Source of the DNA: Glutamicibacter creatinolyticus
Lineage (GTDB): Bacteria > Actinomycetota > Actinomycetes > Actinomycetales > Micrococcaceae
Assembly: GCF_006094275.1 (NCBI RefSeq)
Contig: NZ_CP034412.1
Coordinates: forward strand, 2,170,001-2,234,000
Direction: 5' to 3'
Length of the DNA: 64,000 nt
Both the position numbers and the translations under genes were made by a program. This document shows positions 56,170 through 64,000 of the stretch, piece after piece; position 1 is the stretch's first letter; the number at the start of each line of letters is the position of its first letter. The notes under the pieces were generated by a model, which did no database searches, was not told the DNA's origin, and worked only from the letters and a program-made list of their open reading frames with translations.

Positions 56170-56871
56170 CTATCGACTCAAATCCGCGACCAGTCGCTGT
56201 GCCAGTTCTGCAGCGGACTTTGGATTTTGCCCAGAGTACAAGTTGCCGTCAACCACAACATAGGACCGCAACGGCAACCGTCCCTTGCTGTAGTTCACCC
56301 CCATTTCCTTCAGCTTGTCCTCCAACAGCCAAGGAGCCTTGCGGGCGAAGCTATTGAACAGCTCCTCACGGTTCGAAAGCCCAGTCATCCGCCGTCCACT
56401 GAAGGGAGAATGTCCCGCCTCATCGACGGTCGCCAGGACCGCGGCCGGGGCATGGCAAAGCAGCGCCAAAGGCCGACCGGACTCCAACCGTTCCCGCAGC
56501 AGTTCCCCAGATCGATGGTCGTAGGCCAGATCCTCCATCGGACCATGGCCTCCGGGGTAAAAGACAAGGTCGAAGTCATCAGCGGAAACCTGCTCAAGAT
56601 CCACCGGCTGTTCCAGGACTGCAGACACGCGGGCCAGGTTCCGGCGCATCTTCTTGGTTGTTGAAGGCAGCCCGCCAGCCAGACCCAGACTGAGCTCATC
56701 GACCACCGGGGTTTTGCCGTCCGGCGTGGCCACCGTGACCTGCCATCCGGCATCGATGAAGGCGGTATACGGCACCACAAATTCCTCGGCCCAGAACCCC
56801 GTGGGGTGCCGGGTACCGTCTTTGAGCGTCCATACCTTGGCGGCGCTTAGAACCATGAGTACACGCGTCAT
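56170..56871 (-). CDS. DJ-1/PfpI (Hsp31-like) type 1 glutamine amidotransferase family protein
   Basis: 233 residues, GGAG 8 nt before the ATG. The nucleophile elbow is 'LALLCHAPAAVL' with the catalytic Cys, and 'LVFYPGGHGPMEDLAYD' carries the conserved Glu region. 'PTGFWAEEFVVPYTAF' is typical of the Hsp31/glyoxalase III-like branch. Likely a glutathione-independent methylglyoxal deglycase/glyoxalase or chaperone-like hydrolase. It is downstream of the TetR gene in the same direction. Confidence 0.87.
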   Translation of the reverse strand: MTRVLMVLSAAKVWTLKDGTRHPTGFWAEEFVVPYTAFIDAGWQVTVATPDGKTPVVDELSLGLAGGLPSTTKKMRRNLARVSAVLEQPVDLEQVSADDFDLVFYPGGHGPMEDLAYDHRSGELLRERLESGRPLALLCHAPAAVLATVDEAGHSPFSGRRMTGLSNREELFNSFARKAPWLLEDKLKEMGVNYSKGRLPLRSYVVVDGNLYSGQNPKSAAELAQRLVADLSR

Positions 56872-57000
56872 TTCACTGACTCCTTTTCAACGATCCTGCA
56901 GATTGTTCGCGGGTCGGCCCTTGATGTCAGGGCGCCGACCCTTTGGTTTGTCCTGATCTTTCACGGTTGGCGGTCACAGCTCAATCCCCAGCAACCATGC

Positions 57001-57591
57001 TCAGGATTGGGTGGCCGGGACAATGGCCAGGATTGAAGCCCGAACCCGGCGCGCAACGTCGATCTCCGGTTCAGGCCGGTACTTGCCGTCCAAATGCAAA
57101 AACGCCAACCCATGAGCCAGCGCCCATAAAGCCGTCGACAATTCTGGTGAAGCGGCCGTGGGAAGCAGCGCGGCCAAAGCCTTATTCAAAACATCGTGCA
57201 GCGCCTGGGATGCCCGCACCCGCTCGCTGTCGGCCGTATCGCATTCGTTGCCGAACATGAGGCGGAATAGTGCGGGGTGACGCAACGCGAAGGCAACATA
57301 GCTCACCCCGAGGTCGGCCAGCACCTCACCTGGCGCCGATAAATTGCGGCTGTGCGCCGACAGGGTCTGCGTCAACGACTTTCCCAACTCCGCAAAGCCC
57401 TCGACGGCCACCGCGGAATCCAGTGCCTCACGGTCCGCGAAATGACGATAGGGGGCCGCCGGGGAAACTCCGGCGCGGCGTGCCACCGCTCGCATGGAGT
57501 AGGGCTCGCCAGCTTCCAGCATTTCCCTGGCCGCATTCACCAACGCCTCCCGCAGGTCTCCGTGATGATATTTACTGGGCGATGTTGACAC
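57001..57591 (-). CDS. TetR family regulator with WHG-type C-terminal domain
   Basis: 196 residues. The helix-turn-helix reads 'YHHGDLREALVNAAREMLEAG', 'YSMRAVARRAGVSPAAPYRHF', 'DREALDSAVAVEGF', typical of TetR proteins with a TetR_C WHG domain. It is divergent from an NAD(P)-binding protein gene, with an imperfect palindrome between them, and the DJ-1-like gene lies downstream. It probably represses one or both neighbours (inference). Confidence 0.9.
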   Translation of the reverse strand: MSTSPSKYHHGDLREALVNAAREMLEAGEPYSMRAVARRAGVSPAAPYRHFADREALDSAVAVEGFAELGKSLTQTLSAHSRNLSAPGEVLADLGVSYVAFALRHPALFRLMFGNECDTADSERVRASQALHDVLNKALAALLPTAASPELSTALWALAHGLAFLHLDGKYRPEPEIDVARRVRASILAIVPATQS

Positions 57592-57613
57592 CGCTAACTT
57601 CTCCTTTTATCTT

Positions 57614-57634
57614 TATGTAAGCACTGTAAACATA
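57614..57634. promoter_or_regulatory. Imperfect palindrome, candidate TetR operator
   Basis: A 21-bp element with TATGT and ACATA arms (7 of 10 positions pair) and a TGTAA-N4-TGTAA direct repeat inside. It lies 23 bp upstream of the TetR gene and 76 bp upstream of the divergent oxidoreductase gene. Confidence 0.5.
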
Positions 57635-57709
57635 GCGTGTCCCGCCTCGCCAGTCCAGCCCTCCTCGGCTTCCCTCAGCGTCGCGAACGCGCAGCGAAAA
57701 AGGTATGGA

Positions 57710-58660
57710 ATGCAAACAATTCTTGGCTCTACCGGACAAATAGCCACCGAACTGGCCCGCAACCTGCATCATTTTCACACCTCGGATCTGCGGCTGGTTA
57801 GCCGCAATCCACGTCGGGTCAACGCCACTGATACGCTGATGCCTGCCGATCTGTTGGATGTTGAACAAACTCACGCCGCAGTAGCCGGCAGCGACATCGT
57901 CTATTTCACTGCAGGGCTGCCAGCGGACACTGAACTCTGGGAAGCCCAGTTTCCCACCATGTTGAAAAACGCCCTGGACGCAACTAAGGCCACGGGTGCG
58001 AAATTTGTTTATTTCGACAACACTTACATGTATCCGCAGGATGGTGAACCGCAAGACGAAAACACTGCGTTCGCGCCAGTGGGACGCAAGGGCAAGGTCC
58101 GCGCCCAGATGACCAACCTGGTTCTTGCAGAAATCAAACACGGTCAGATTCCTGTTCTGATCGCCCGGGCTCCAGAATTCTACGGTCCGGGCCGCACCCA
58201 GAGCTTCACCAACAGCCTCGTCATCGAGCGGCTCCTGCAGGGACAGAGGGCCCTGGTGCCCGTACATGATGACCGCTTGCGCACACTGATATGGACTCCC
58301 GATGCGAGCCGAGCTCTGGCACTCTTGGGCAATACCCCCGACGCCTATGGACAGACCTGGCACCTGCCGGTCGATGACAACCGCGTGACCTACCGCCAAT
58401 TCGTCACTTTAGCGTCCCAAGTCTTCAATTCTTCCCAGCATTACACGGTCCTGCCCCGCTGGGTGCTGAATGCCATGGGATTATTTTCGTCGAAAATACG
58501 CGAACTGCGCGAACTATTGCCCCGATACGCCACGGACAATATCTTTGAGACAACAAAGTTCATCATGCGCTTCCCGGATTTTAAGGTCACTACCTACAGT
58601 GAAGGGCTCAAGGCAATCCGCGAGGAATCCAATGCCATCCCGGGTGGCGGCACCAGGTAG
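57710..58660 (+). CDS. NAD(P)-dependent epimerase/reductase-like protein (extended SDR)
   Basis: 316 residues. The dinucleotide-binding motif is 'ILGSTGQIATELARNL' at the N-terminus, followed by 'DIVYFTAGLPADTELWEAQF', 'FVYFDNTYMYPQ' (YxxxN variant), 'RAPEFYGPGRTQSF' and 'TYRQFVTLASQVF'. Extended SDR of the NAD-dependent epimerase type; substrate unknown. It is divergent from the TetR gene and its codons are visibly richer in A/T than in the core region. Confidence 0.87.
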   Translation: MQTILGSTGQIATELARNLHHFHTSDLRLVSRNPRRVNATDTLMPADLLDVEQTHAAVAGSDIVYFTAGLPADTELWEAQFPTMLKNALDATKATGAKFVYFDNTYMYPQDGEPQDENTAFAPVGRKGKVRAQMTNLVLAEIKHGQIPVLIARAPEFYGPGRTQSFTNSLVIERLLQGQRALVPVHDDRLRTLIWTPDASRALALLGNTPDAYGQTWHLPVDDNRVTYRQFVTLASQVFNSSQHYTVLPRWVLNAMGLFSSKIRELRELLPRYATDNIFETTKFIMRFPDFKVTTYSEGLKAIREESNAIPGGGTR

Positions 58661-58882
58661 AACAGTCCAAGACGTAGGCGCTGAGTCCGGCCCCGCGCCA
58701 GCAGACTTCCCGATCTGAGGATTCGTTATTCAAAGTGCACCGCCGCGGTCAGACTCGGATGACTCAGCCTGAACCGCGCGCGCACCCTGCCGTTCGTACA
58801 TAATCGGTGCAATAATCCTGCGACGACCGGCGAGCGCGCCGCTGACCGACAGGATCGAATCCAATTGGCATAAGGATGACCC

Positions 58883-59713
58883 GTGAACACTGCCCAAGAC
58901 TTCCAGCTGCGCGACGGACGCCGTACCAAGATTCATTTCTCTGGATCCCGGGAATCGGAAGCAAGAACGCTGGTCATGCATTATGGAACGCCGCATAGCG
59001 GGCAGCACCCTTCACCCCTCGTAGGATGCGCTACCGATCTCCAACTCCGTCTGGTCTCGGTGACACGGCCTGGTTTCCCCGGGGCTGAACGCCGAACCGG
59101 ACGCACCGTCGCCGACAGCGCCAAAGACGTCATCGAAGTAGTCGACGAACTGGGAATTGAGCATTTTGCCACCGCCGGATATTCCGGTGGCGGGCCCCAT
59201 GCACTCGCACTGGCGGCGCTGCTCGGCGAAAGGGTCACGGCAACGGCAGCGTTCGCCAGCCCGGCGCCCTTTGATCCGGTACCGTCCTGGTTTAAAGGCA
59301 TGACCGGCGGGGGTGCCGGATTGCGGGCAGCAGCACAAGGTGTTGAGGCCAGAACGGCGTACCAGAGTACCGCCGAATTCCCTGCGGACAGCTTCACCGC
59401 GGCGGACTGGCAGGCCCTGTCTGGCCGTTGGGCCAGCATAGGTCAACAGGCACAAGCTGCAGCCGACGAAAGTGATAATGGGGAGATTGACGATGATCTC
59501 GCCTTTGCTTCGCCCTGGGGCGTGGACCTGCCTGGGATGTGCGGGGCGGTGGATCTCTATCAGGCAGTGGACGACCGTATCATTCCCCTGCATCACGTGG
59601 ACCTGCTCGCCTCGATGATCCCACAGGCAAGGATTCACAAGATACACAGTTCCGGACACGTGGCCGTCCTCGATGAACTCCTGCCGTGGATGCGCAGCCT
59701 GGTTGCAGGGTAG
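58883..59713 (+). CDS. Alpha/beta hydrolase
   Basis: 276 residues, GTG start with AAGGAT upstream. The nucleophile elbow is 'AGYSGGGPHALALA', the oxyanion/HG-type motif 'VMHYGTPHSGQ' and the catalytic His in 'KIHSSGHVAVLDE', with 'QAVDDRIIPLHHVD' as acid region. Close in type to small esterases or haloalkane dehalogenase-like hydrolases; no substrate is assigned. It stands alone, 222 bp after the oxidoreductase. Confidence 0.87.
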   Translation: MNTAQDFQLRDGRRTKIHFSGSRESEARTLVMHYGTPHSGQHPSPLVGCATDLQLRLVSVTRPGFPGAERRTGRTVADSAKDVIEVVDELGIEHFATAGYSGGGPHALALAALLGERVTATAAFASPAPFDPVPSWFKGMTGGGAGLRAAAQGVEARTAYQSTAEFPADSFTAADWQALSGRWASIGQQAQAAADESDNGEIDDDLAFASPWGVDLPGMCGAVDLYQAVDDRIIPLHHVDLLASMIPQARIHKIHSSGHVAVLDELLPWMRSLVAG

Positions 59714-59780
59714 TGCGCCGCGTGTGCGGCCCGACCCGGCCGGTGTCGGCACCGGCCCCAAGGAATGTAGGCTAATGAGA

Positions 59781-60473
59781 ATGCGCCCGATTCTTCCAGC
59801 CGATTGGTCTGCCTGGCGCGCGCCCTCGCCGCTGGGTGGCCGTCGGCCCGACCGGTCCGATCTTGAGCATGCCCTTCGCTCCGACCTTGGCAGGGACGAT
59901 GTGCTGCCCTACCCGACGGACGAGCAGTCCGCCGGGATGTTGCAGCTGCTCATGGTGGGCATCAATCCCAGCCCCTGGACCTCCGCCGTCAATGCGCCGT
60001 TTGCCCGGCCGGGAAACCGGTTCTGGCCCTCCCTGCACCTCGCTGACCTAACCGGTCGGCTGGTGGATGCTTCCCGGGGCCTGATCCCGGAGGATGAGCG
60101 GATGCTGGCCGAGCTCGGGTTGGGCATCACCAATCTGGTCGAGCGGCCCACCGCCCGGGCCGCCGAGCTCGCGGCCGCTGAACTACGCGAGGGCGCATCT
60201 CGGCTCGTTGAACGGGTGCAGGTGCTGCTTCCCAACGCGGTTGCCGTATTGGGCATCACGGCATTTCGGGCCGCGTTCGAACTGCCACGGGCCCAACTGG
60301 GCGAACAGGACGTCTCCGTCATTGGCCGCTGGCCCACGGATGTGCCGCTTTGGGTGGTGCCCAACCCCAGCGGCCTCAATGCCCACGAAACAACAGCGAG
60401 CCTTGCCGAGAAGTGGCGCCACGCGATGGCGGCAAGCACCGCGCGCCCTCCTTATCCTGGAGAGATGTGGTAG
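59781..60473 (+). CDS. mug: G/U mismatch-specific uracil-DNA glycosylase (Mug/TDG family)
   Basis: 230 residues from the ATG at 59781; TAGGCT 7 nt upstream suggests a leaderless mRNA. The ATG at 59775 is also possible. 'LLMVGINPSPWTSAVNAPFARPGNRFWPSLH' (split at about 60-90) is the Mug signature, with the Asn of GINPS as catalytic residue. 'VVPNPSGLNAHETT' is the minor-groove loop. It removes uracil or thymine from mispairs in base-excision repair. Confidence 0.9.
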   Translation: MRPILPADWSAWRAPSPLGGRRPDRSDLEHALRSDLGRDDVLPYPTDEQSAGMLQLLMVGINPSPWTSAVNAPFARPGNRFWPSLHLADLTGRLVDASRGLIPEDERMLAELGLGITNLVERPTARAAELAAAELREGASRLVERVQVLLPNAVAVLGITAFRAAFELPRAQLGEQDVSVIGRWPTDVPLWVVPNPSGLNAHETTASLAEKWRHAMAASTARPPYPGEMW

Positions 60474-60509
60474 ACCGATGAAGCGAGAAGCTGATCGACA
60501 GGAGAGTTC

Positions 60510-60884
60510 TTAAAGACCAGTGATCAGTGTGGCAACGTTCTCCAAAGCTAGCGGAATAAGCGTGTAATAGGACCAGGTTCCGCGCTTTTCGCGTGCCAGC
60601 AGACCGGAATCAACAAGGATCTTCAAGTGGTGTGAGACAGTTGGCTGACCCAGCTGCAACGGCTCGGTCAGATCGCAAACACAAGTGCCATCCGCCGGTC
60701 CGTTCTTCACGATCGAGAGCAGACGCAACCGGTTAGGATCAGCCAAGGCTTTCAAGACCCGGACCCGTTCCTGGGCAGCAACTTCACTCAACACCTCAGC
60801 GGCAGGCGCAGCGCAGCACGCGGCCTCAGCGGCCTCAGCGGCCGCCCCGCTCCTGGAGGTTGCAGTCATACAAGTGCACCCCAT
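60510..60884 (-). CDS. arsR: Arsenic-responsive ArsR/SmtB repressor
   Basis: 124 residues from the ATG at 60884 (an ATG at 60869 is possible). The winged helix is 'RVLKALADPNRLRLLSIVKN' and 'QPTVSHHLKILVDSGLL', with 'GTCVCDLTEPL' (Cys68, Cys70) as the metal-binding helix motif. A Cys pair at 23-24 near the N-terminus resembles the Cys15/Cys16/Cys55 site known for Corynebacterium ArsR. It represses the divergent acr3 operon. No ribosome site is evident. Confidence 0.92.
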   Translation of the reverse strand: MGCTCMTATSRSGAAAEAAEAACCAAPAAEVLSEVAAQERVRVLKALADPNRLRLLSIVKNGPADGTCVCDLTEPLQLGQPTVSHHLKILVDSGLLAREKRGTWSYYTLIPLALENVATLITGL

Positions 60885-60889
60885 CTAGA

Positions 60890-60919
60890 TTGACATTCTT
60901 CGATGCAAACAATCATACT
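60890..60919 (+). promoter_or_regulatory. Probable acr3 promoter
   Basis: TTGACA (60890-60895), an 18-bp spacer and CATACT (60914-60919). Transcription would begin about 60926, immediately upstream of the ArsR-type palindrome. Confidence 0.6.
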
Positions 60920-60932
60920 CGAACCGAAACTG

Positions 60933-60954
60933 AATATCGATGAATATCAATATT
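60933..60954. promoter_or_regulatory. ArsR-type operator
   Basis: AATATCGAT-GAAT-ATCAATATT, a 22-bp inverted repeat with 8 of 9 matched arm positions, just downstream of the acr3 start point and between arsR and acr3. AT-rich dyads of this kind are typical ArsR sites. Confidence 0.75.
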
Positions 60955-60970
60955 GTGTAAGGATGTCTTC

Positions 60971-62056
60971 GTGTCGTCACCGACCACGCCGCAGACTCAA
61001 CAAGTTTCCGGCAAACTCTCTACTCTTAACCGCTTCCTGCCCGTCTGGATTCTACTGGCCATGGGACTGGGACTGGGGTTGGGCCGACTCATCCCTTCCT
61101 TGGGGCAAGCCGTGGATTCGGTGCAGGTCGCCGGAGTCTCCCTGCCGATTGCCTTAGGGCTGCTGGTGATGATGTACCCGGTGCTGGCCAAGGTGCGCTA
61201 CAACGAAACCGGCCACGTCCTAGCGGATAAAAAACTCATGATCACCTCCCTGGTGATCAACTGGCTGCTGGCGCCGGCCTTCATGTTCCTGCTCGCCTGG
61301 GTGTTTCTGCCCGACCTTCCCGAATACCGCACCGGACTGATCATCGTCGGGCTGGCCCGCTGCATCGCCATGGTGCTGATCTGGAACGACCTGGCCTGCG
61401 GCGACCGGGAAGCCGCCGCCGTGCTGGTGGCCATCAACTCGGTGTTCCAGGTTTTCGCCTTCGGAGTGCTGGGCTGGTTCTACCTCCAAGTCCTGCCCAC
61501 CTGGCTGGGCCTGCCCACCACCAGCGCAGAGTTCTCCATCGGGGCCATCACTCTCTCGGTGCTCGTGTTCCTCGGGATCCCGCTGCTGGCCGGATTCCTC
61601 ACCCGCACCTTCGGGGAAAAAGCCAAGGGACGCGACTGGTACGAGAACACCTTCCTGCCCAAGATCGGCCCCTGGGCGCTCTACGGCCTGCTATTCACCA
61701 TCGTGCTGCTCTTCGCGCTGCAAGGGGACACCATCATCAGCAAACCCTGGGACGTGGCCCGCATGGCACTGCCGCTACTGGTGTACTTCGCCGTAGTGTT
61801 CGCCGCCGGAATGCTCATTGGCCGGATGCTGAACCTTGGCTATGAGCGCACCACCACGCTAGCCTTTACCGCCGCAGGCAACAACTTCGAGTTGGCCATC
61901 GCGGTGGCCATCGCGACCTTCGGGGCCACCAGCGGCCAAGCCTTGGCCGGGGTCGTCGGTCCGCTGATCGAAGTCCCGATCCTCATCGCCCTGGTCTATG
62001 TGGCGCTCTGGTCGCGCAAATTCTTCCCCACTGCTTCTCTGCCGTTGAAAGGCTGA
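60971..62056 (+). CDS. acr3: Arsenite efflux transporter Acr3
   Basis: 361 residues from the GTG at 60971 with AAGGA 7 nt upstream. Ten membrane segments. The Acr3 signature 'GLARCIAMVLIWNDLACGD' carries the conserved Cys131, with 'VGPLIEVPILIALV' as the second conserved region. It exports arsenite (III). First gene of an operon with arsC (3 bp downstream) and the flavoprotein. Confidence 0.95.
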   Translation: MSSPTTPQTQQVSGKLSTLNRFLPVWILLAMGLGLGLGRLIPSLGQAVDSVQVAGVSLPIALGLLVMMYPVLAKVRYNETGHVLADKKLMITSLVINWLLAPAFMFLLAWVFLPDLPEYRTGLIIVGLARCIAMVLIWNDLACGDREAAAVLVAINSVFQVFAFGVLGWFYLQVLPTWLGLPTTSAEFSIGAITLSVLVFLGIPLLAGFLTRTFGEKAKGRDWYENTFLPKIGPWALYGLLFTIVLLFALQGDTIISKPWDVARMALPLLVYFAVVFAAGMLIGRMLNLGYERTTTLAFTAAGNNFELAIAVAIATFGATSGQALAGVVGPLIEVPILIALVYVALWSRKFFPTASLPLKG

Positions 62057-62059
62057 ACC

Positions 62060-62467
62060 ATGAATACCAAACCCTCTGTTTTATTCGTTTGCGTTCACAA
62101 CGCCGGACGCTCGCAAATGGCCGCCGCCTACCTCCAGCACCTTGCCGAAGGCCAGATCGAGGTCCGCTCCGCCGGGTCCGTGCCGGCTGATCAGGTGAAC
62201 CCCGCAGCGGTGGAAGCGATGCGGGAAGAAGGCATCGACATGTCCACTGACATCCCGAAGATCCTGACCACCGAAGCGGTGCAAGCCTCGGACGTGGTCA
62301 TCACCATGGGCTGCGGCGACACCTGCCCCATCTTCCCGGGCAAACGCTACGAGGACTGGAAACTCGAGGACCCCGCCGGTCAAGGCGTGGAGTCGGTACG
62401 CCCGATCCGCGATGAGATCCGCACCCGTATTGAAACCCTCATCGGCGAACTACTTCCCCTGCGTTAG
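62060..62467 (+). CDS. arsC: Arsenate reductase (low-molecular-weight phosphatase type)
   Basis: 135 residues. P-loop 'CVHNAGRSQ' (CX5R from Cys11 to Arg17), second cysteines in 'MGCGDTCPIFPG' (Cys85, Cys89) and 'DWKLEDPAGQ' with the general-acid Asp. It reduces arsenate to arsenite for Acr3. Whether thioredoxin or mycothiol/mycoredoxin regenerates it cannot be seen; mycothiol is plausible in an actinobacterium. Confidence 0.93.
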   Translation: MNTKPSVLFVCVHNAGRSQMAAAYLQHLAEGQIEVRSAGSVPADQVNPAAVEAMREEGIDMSTDIPKILTTEAVQASDVVITMGCGDTCPIFPGKRYEDWKLEDPAGQGVESVRPIRDEIRTRIETLIGELLPLR

Positions 62468-62479
62468 GAGCAACCCCTC

Positions 62480-63838
62480 ATGATCACTGATCATCCCGTC
62501 CTCATCATTGGTGCGGGCCCTATCGGGTTAGCCACCGCTGCGCACCTGCGCGAACGCGATCAGCACGTTCTCGTCCTGGAATCCGGTGACCATGCCGGAG
62601 CGGCCATGAGCCAATGGGCACACATCAAGCTGTTTTCCCCGTGGAAATTCAACGTCAATGCCGCAGCACGCCGCCTGCTAGAAACCCCCACGGACACCTA
62701 CCCCGGTGACTGGGCCATGCCAAGGGAAACCTCGCTGCCCACCGGCGGCGAACTGGTGGAAAACTATCTCAAGCCGCTGGCCGCGCATCCCGAGCTGGCC
62801 CCGGTAATCCGCTACCAACACCGCGTCACAGGGATTTCCCGACTCACCGAAACCGGGCTGGGGCTGGATAAGACCCGTACGAACGGACGCGAGCAAGCGT
62901 TGTTCCTGGTACGCGTTCAAACTCCAGAAGGTGCCCAGGACTTCACCGCCAGGGCCGTCATTGACGCCTCCGGCACCTGGAATACTTCCAACCCGGTCGG
63001 ACGGGCAGGACTCAGCGCCCCAGGAGAAGCCGAAGCTCACGCGCAGGGCCGCATAATCTCGCCGCTGCCTGATCCGCTGGGCGTTGATCGGCAATTACTG
63101 GCCGGCAAGATCGTCCTAGTGCTCGGGGCAGGTCATTCGGCTGCGAACACCCTCATCTCCCTGGGACGGCTCAAGCGAGAACATGAGGACACCCAGATCC
63201 TGTGGGGCCTGCGCGGGACCGCTAATCCAATCAAGCTCTACGGCGGCGGGGCGGCCGATCAGTTGCCTGCTCGCGGGCAGCTCGGTACGAGCCTGCGCCG
63301 TTTTGTCGACACCGAACAAATCACTCTCCTGGAAAACATAGCGATCACCGACCTGACTCCGGGCGAGCGGTTGCACGTACAGCTCTTTGACGGACGAGAA
63401 CTGGATGTGGATTACCTTGTCCCTGCCACTGGTTTCCGTCCCGATCTGAGCATCCTTTCCGAGCTGCGTTTGGAACTTGACCCAGCGGTGGAAGCGCCTC
63501 GTCAGCTTGGCCCGCTCATCGACCCTGAATTCCATAGCTGCGGCACGGTCAGCGCCCACGGCGAACAGGTGCTGGCGCACCCTGAACCGAACTTCTATAT
63601 TGTCGGCATGAAGAGCTACGGACGTGCACCGACCTTCCTCATGGCCACCGGCTACGAGCAGGTTCGCTCCATCAGCGCGCACCTCGCCGGGGATACCACC
63701 GCGGCTTCCACCGTCGGGCTAGACCTGCCTGAGACTGGCGTCTGCTCCACCGACCTCGACGGTTCCTACGATGCTGCGTCCATCGACGCGACAAGCTGTG
63801 AGACTGCTGAGTCTGGACGGACTGGTTGTTTCTGCTGA
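62480..63838 (+). CDS. FAD/NADPH flavoprotein monooxygenase-like protein of an arsenic operon (ArsO-type), with Cys tail
   Basis: 452 residues, 12 bp after arsC. FAD motif 'LIIGAGPIGLATAAHL', NADPH motif 'VLVLGAGHSAANTLI' and C-terminal 'GTWNTSNP' and 'ATGFRPDLSI' type motifs place it among flavin-containing monooxygenase-like proteins. The last ~40 residues carry several Cys (one in 'ETGVCSTD', then 'SCETAE' and a terminal 'GCFC') beyond the flavoprotein core. Its role in arsenic handling is not established; location implies one. Confidence 0.85.
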   Translation: MITDHPVLIIGAGPIGLATAAHLRERDQHVLVLESGDHAGAAMSQWAHIKLFSPWKFNVNAAARRLLETPTDTYPGDWAMPRETSLPTGGELVENYLKPLAAHPELAPVIRYQHRVTGISRLTETGLGLDKTRTNGREQALFLVRVQTPEGAQDFTARAVIDASGTWNTSNPVGRAGLSAPGEAEAHAQGRIISPLPDPLGVDRQLLAGKIVLVLGAGHSAANTLISLGRLKREHEDTQILWGLRGTANPIKLYGGGAADQLPARGQLGTSLRRFVDTEQITLLENIAITDLTPGERLHVQLFDGRELDVDYLVPATGFRPDLSILSELRLELDPAVEAPRQLGPLIDPEFHSCGTVSAHGEQVLAHPEPNFYIVGMKSYGRAPTFLMATGYEQVRSISAHLAGDTTAASTVGLDLPETGVCSTDLDGSYDAASIDATSCETAESGRTGCFC

Positions 63839-64000
63839 TCCGCAACCGGCGACTCTCGGGTTCCCTACCGGAACACTGCACGATTTCACCGAGCCTCGAT
63901 CCACGAAATGTCGCGTGGGGGTAGCCCCGTTGAATGCCTCGGACCATGGCTACCCACAGTGAGCCCGAACGACGAACACGTGTTAGTTGAAGATTCCATG
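63839..64000. other. Short region after the arsenic operon up to the window edge
   Basis: No convincing gene. Only a 14-codon frame (starting ATGGCTACC near 63947) and an edge ATG (63998-64000) occur. A gene may start at or beyond the edge. No terminator hairpin was identified. Confidence 0.5.

Noticed and set aside
55780-56664. A 294-codon plus-strand frame opposite the DJ-1-like and PEP-mutase-like region
   Set aside because: It runs antisense to a clear DJ-1/PfpI gene, lacks any motif and looks like a GC-driven shadow frame.
63718-63745. LPETG in the C-terminal part of the arsenic-operon flavoprotein, resembling a sortase signal
   Set aside because: No following membrane helix or positive tail, and the protein is a cytosolic flavoprotein; the match is by chance.

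Overview
The window is a GC-rich bacterial chromosome segment, best explained as an actinobacterium of the Micrococcaceae (Arthrobacter/Glutamicibacter-like). The evidence is the coproporphyrin-dependent haem set (ChdC, FeS-type CpfC, CgoX), several actinobacterial small families (DUF3107, DUF3117, DUF1003, a DivIVA-domain membrane protein), a 7Fe ferredoxin next to dapC, and many genes that begin 6-7 nt after a TANNNT hexamer (leaderless type). The genus is inferred and was not tested by a search.

Layout. 0-1.4 kb: end of a methionine ABC transporter (metI fragment, metQ). 1.4-11.9 kb: haem biosynthesis; hemE-cgoX-chdC-cpfC-hemC-hemD-hemB-hemL run leftwards, and hemA is divergent across an intergenic region with three direct repeats. 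12-19.8 kb: a TetR regulator, DUF3107, an RNB nuclease, a DEAD-box helicase with a long structured leader, a solitary DNA methyltransferase overlapping a convergent PHP phosphoesterase, and aminopeptidase P. 19.9-28.4 kb: a segment with the gene order known around mycobacterial sigE (MgtE-like CBS protein, DUF1003, Mrp, TatB, SigE, O-methyltransferase, DUF3117, DivIVA-domain protein, LOG), but with no rseA or htrA between sigE and tatB. 29.5-32.9 kb: the gluABCD glutamate uptake operon with a GlnR-like box. 33-39.3 kb: lysine/DAP genes dapE, dapD and dapC, with gltA and fdxA. 39.5-43.9 kb: a winged-helix regulator, typA/bipA, a GNAT and small membrane proteins. 44-47.6 kb: a thiO-thiS-thiG-thiF operon behind a TPP riboswitch.

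47.7-59.8 kb is more accessory. It holds an NTF2-like/GNAT fusion, a tightly coupled set (methyltransferase-lysoplasmalogenase fusion, alpha/beta hydrolase, GNAT, OsmC), a VOC protein, a LemA-DUF3137 pair, a PEP-mutase-like enzyme, a DJ-1/PfpI protein, a TetR regulator divergent from an NAD(P)-binding protein, and an alpha/beta hydrolase. Base composition looks less GC-rich here. 59.8-64 kb: a mismatch-specific uracil-DNA glycosylase, then an arsenic module (arsR divergent from acr3-arsC-flavoprotein).

Most neighbouring genes work together in obvious pathways: haem from glutamyl-tRNA to haem b, glutamate import, the DAP branch, thiazole formation and arsenic resistance. The least explained parts are the lysoplasmalogenase fusion operon, the repeat array at hemE/hemA, the missing sigE partners, and the flavoprotein with a cysteine tail.
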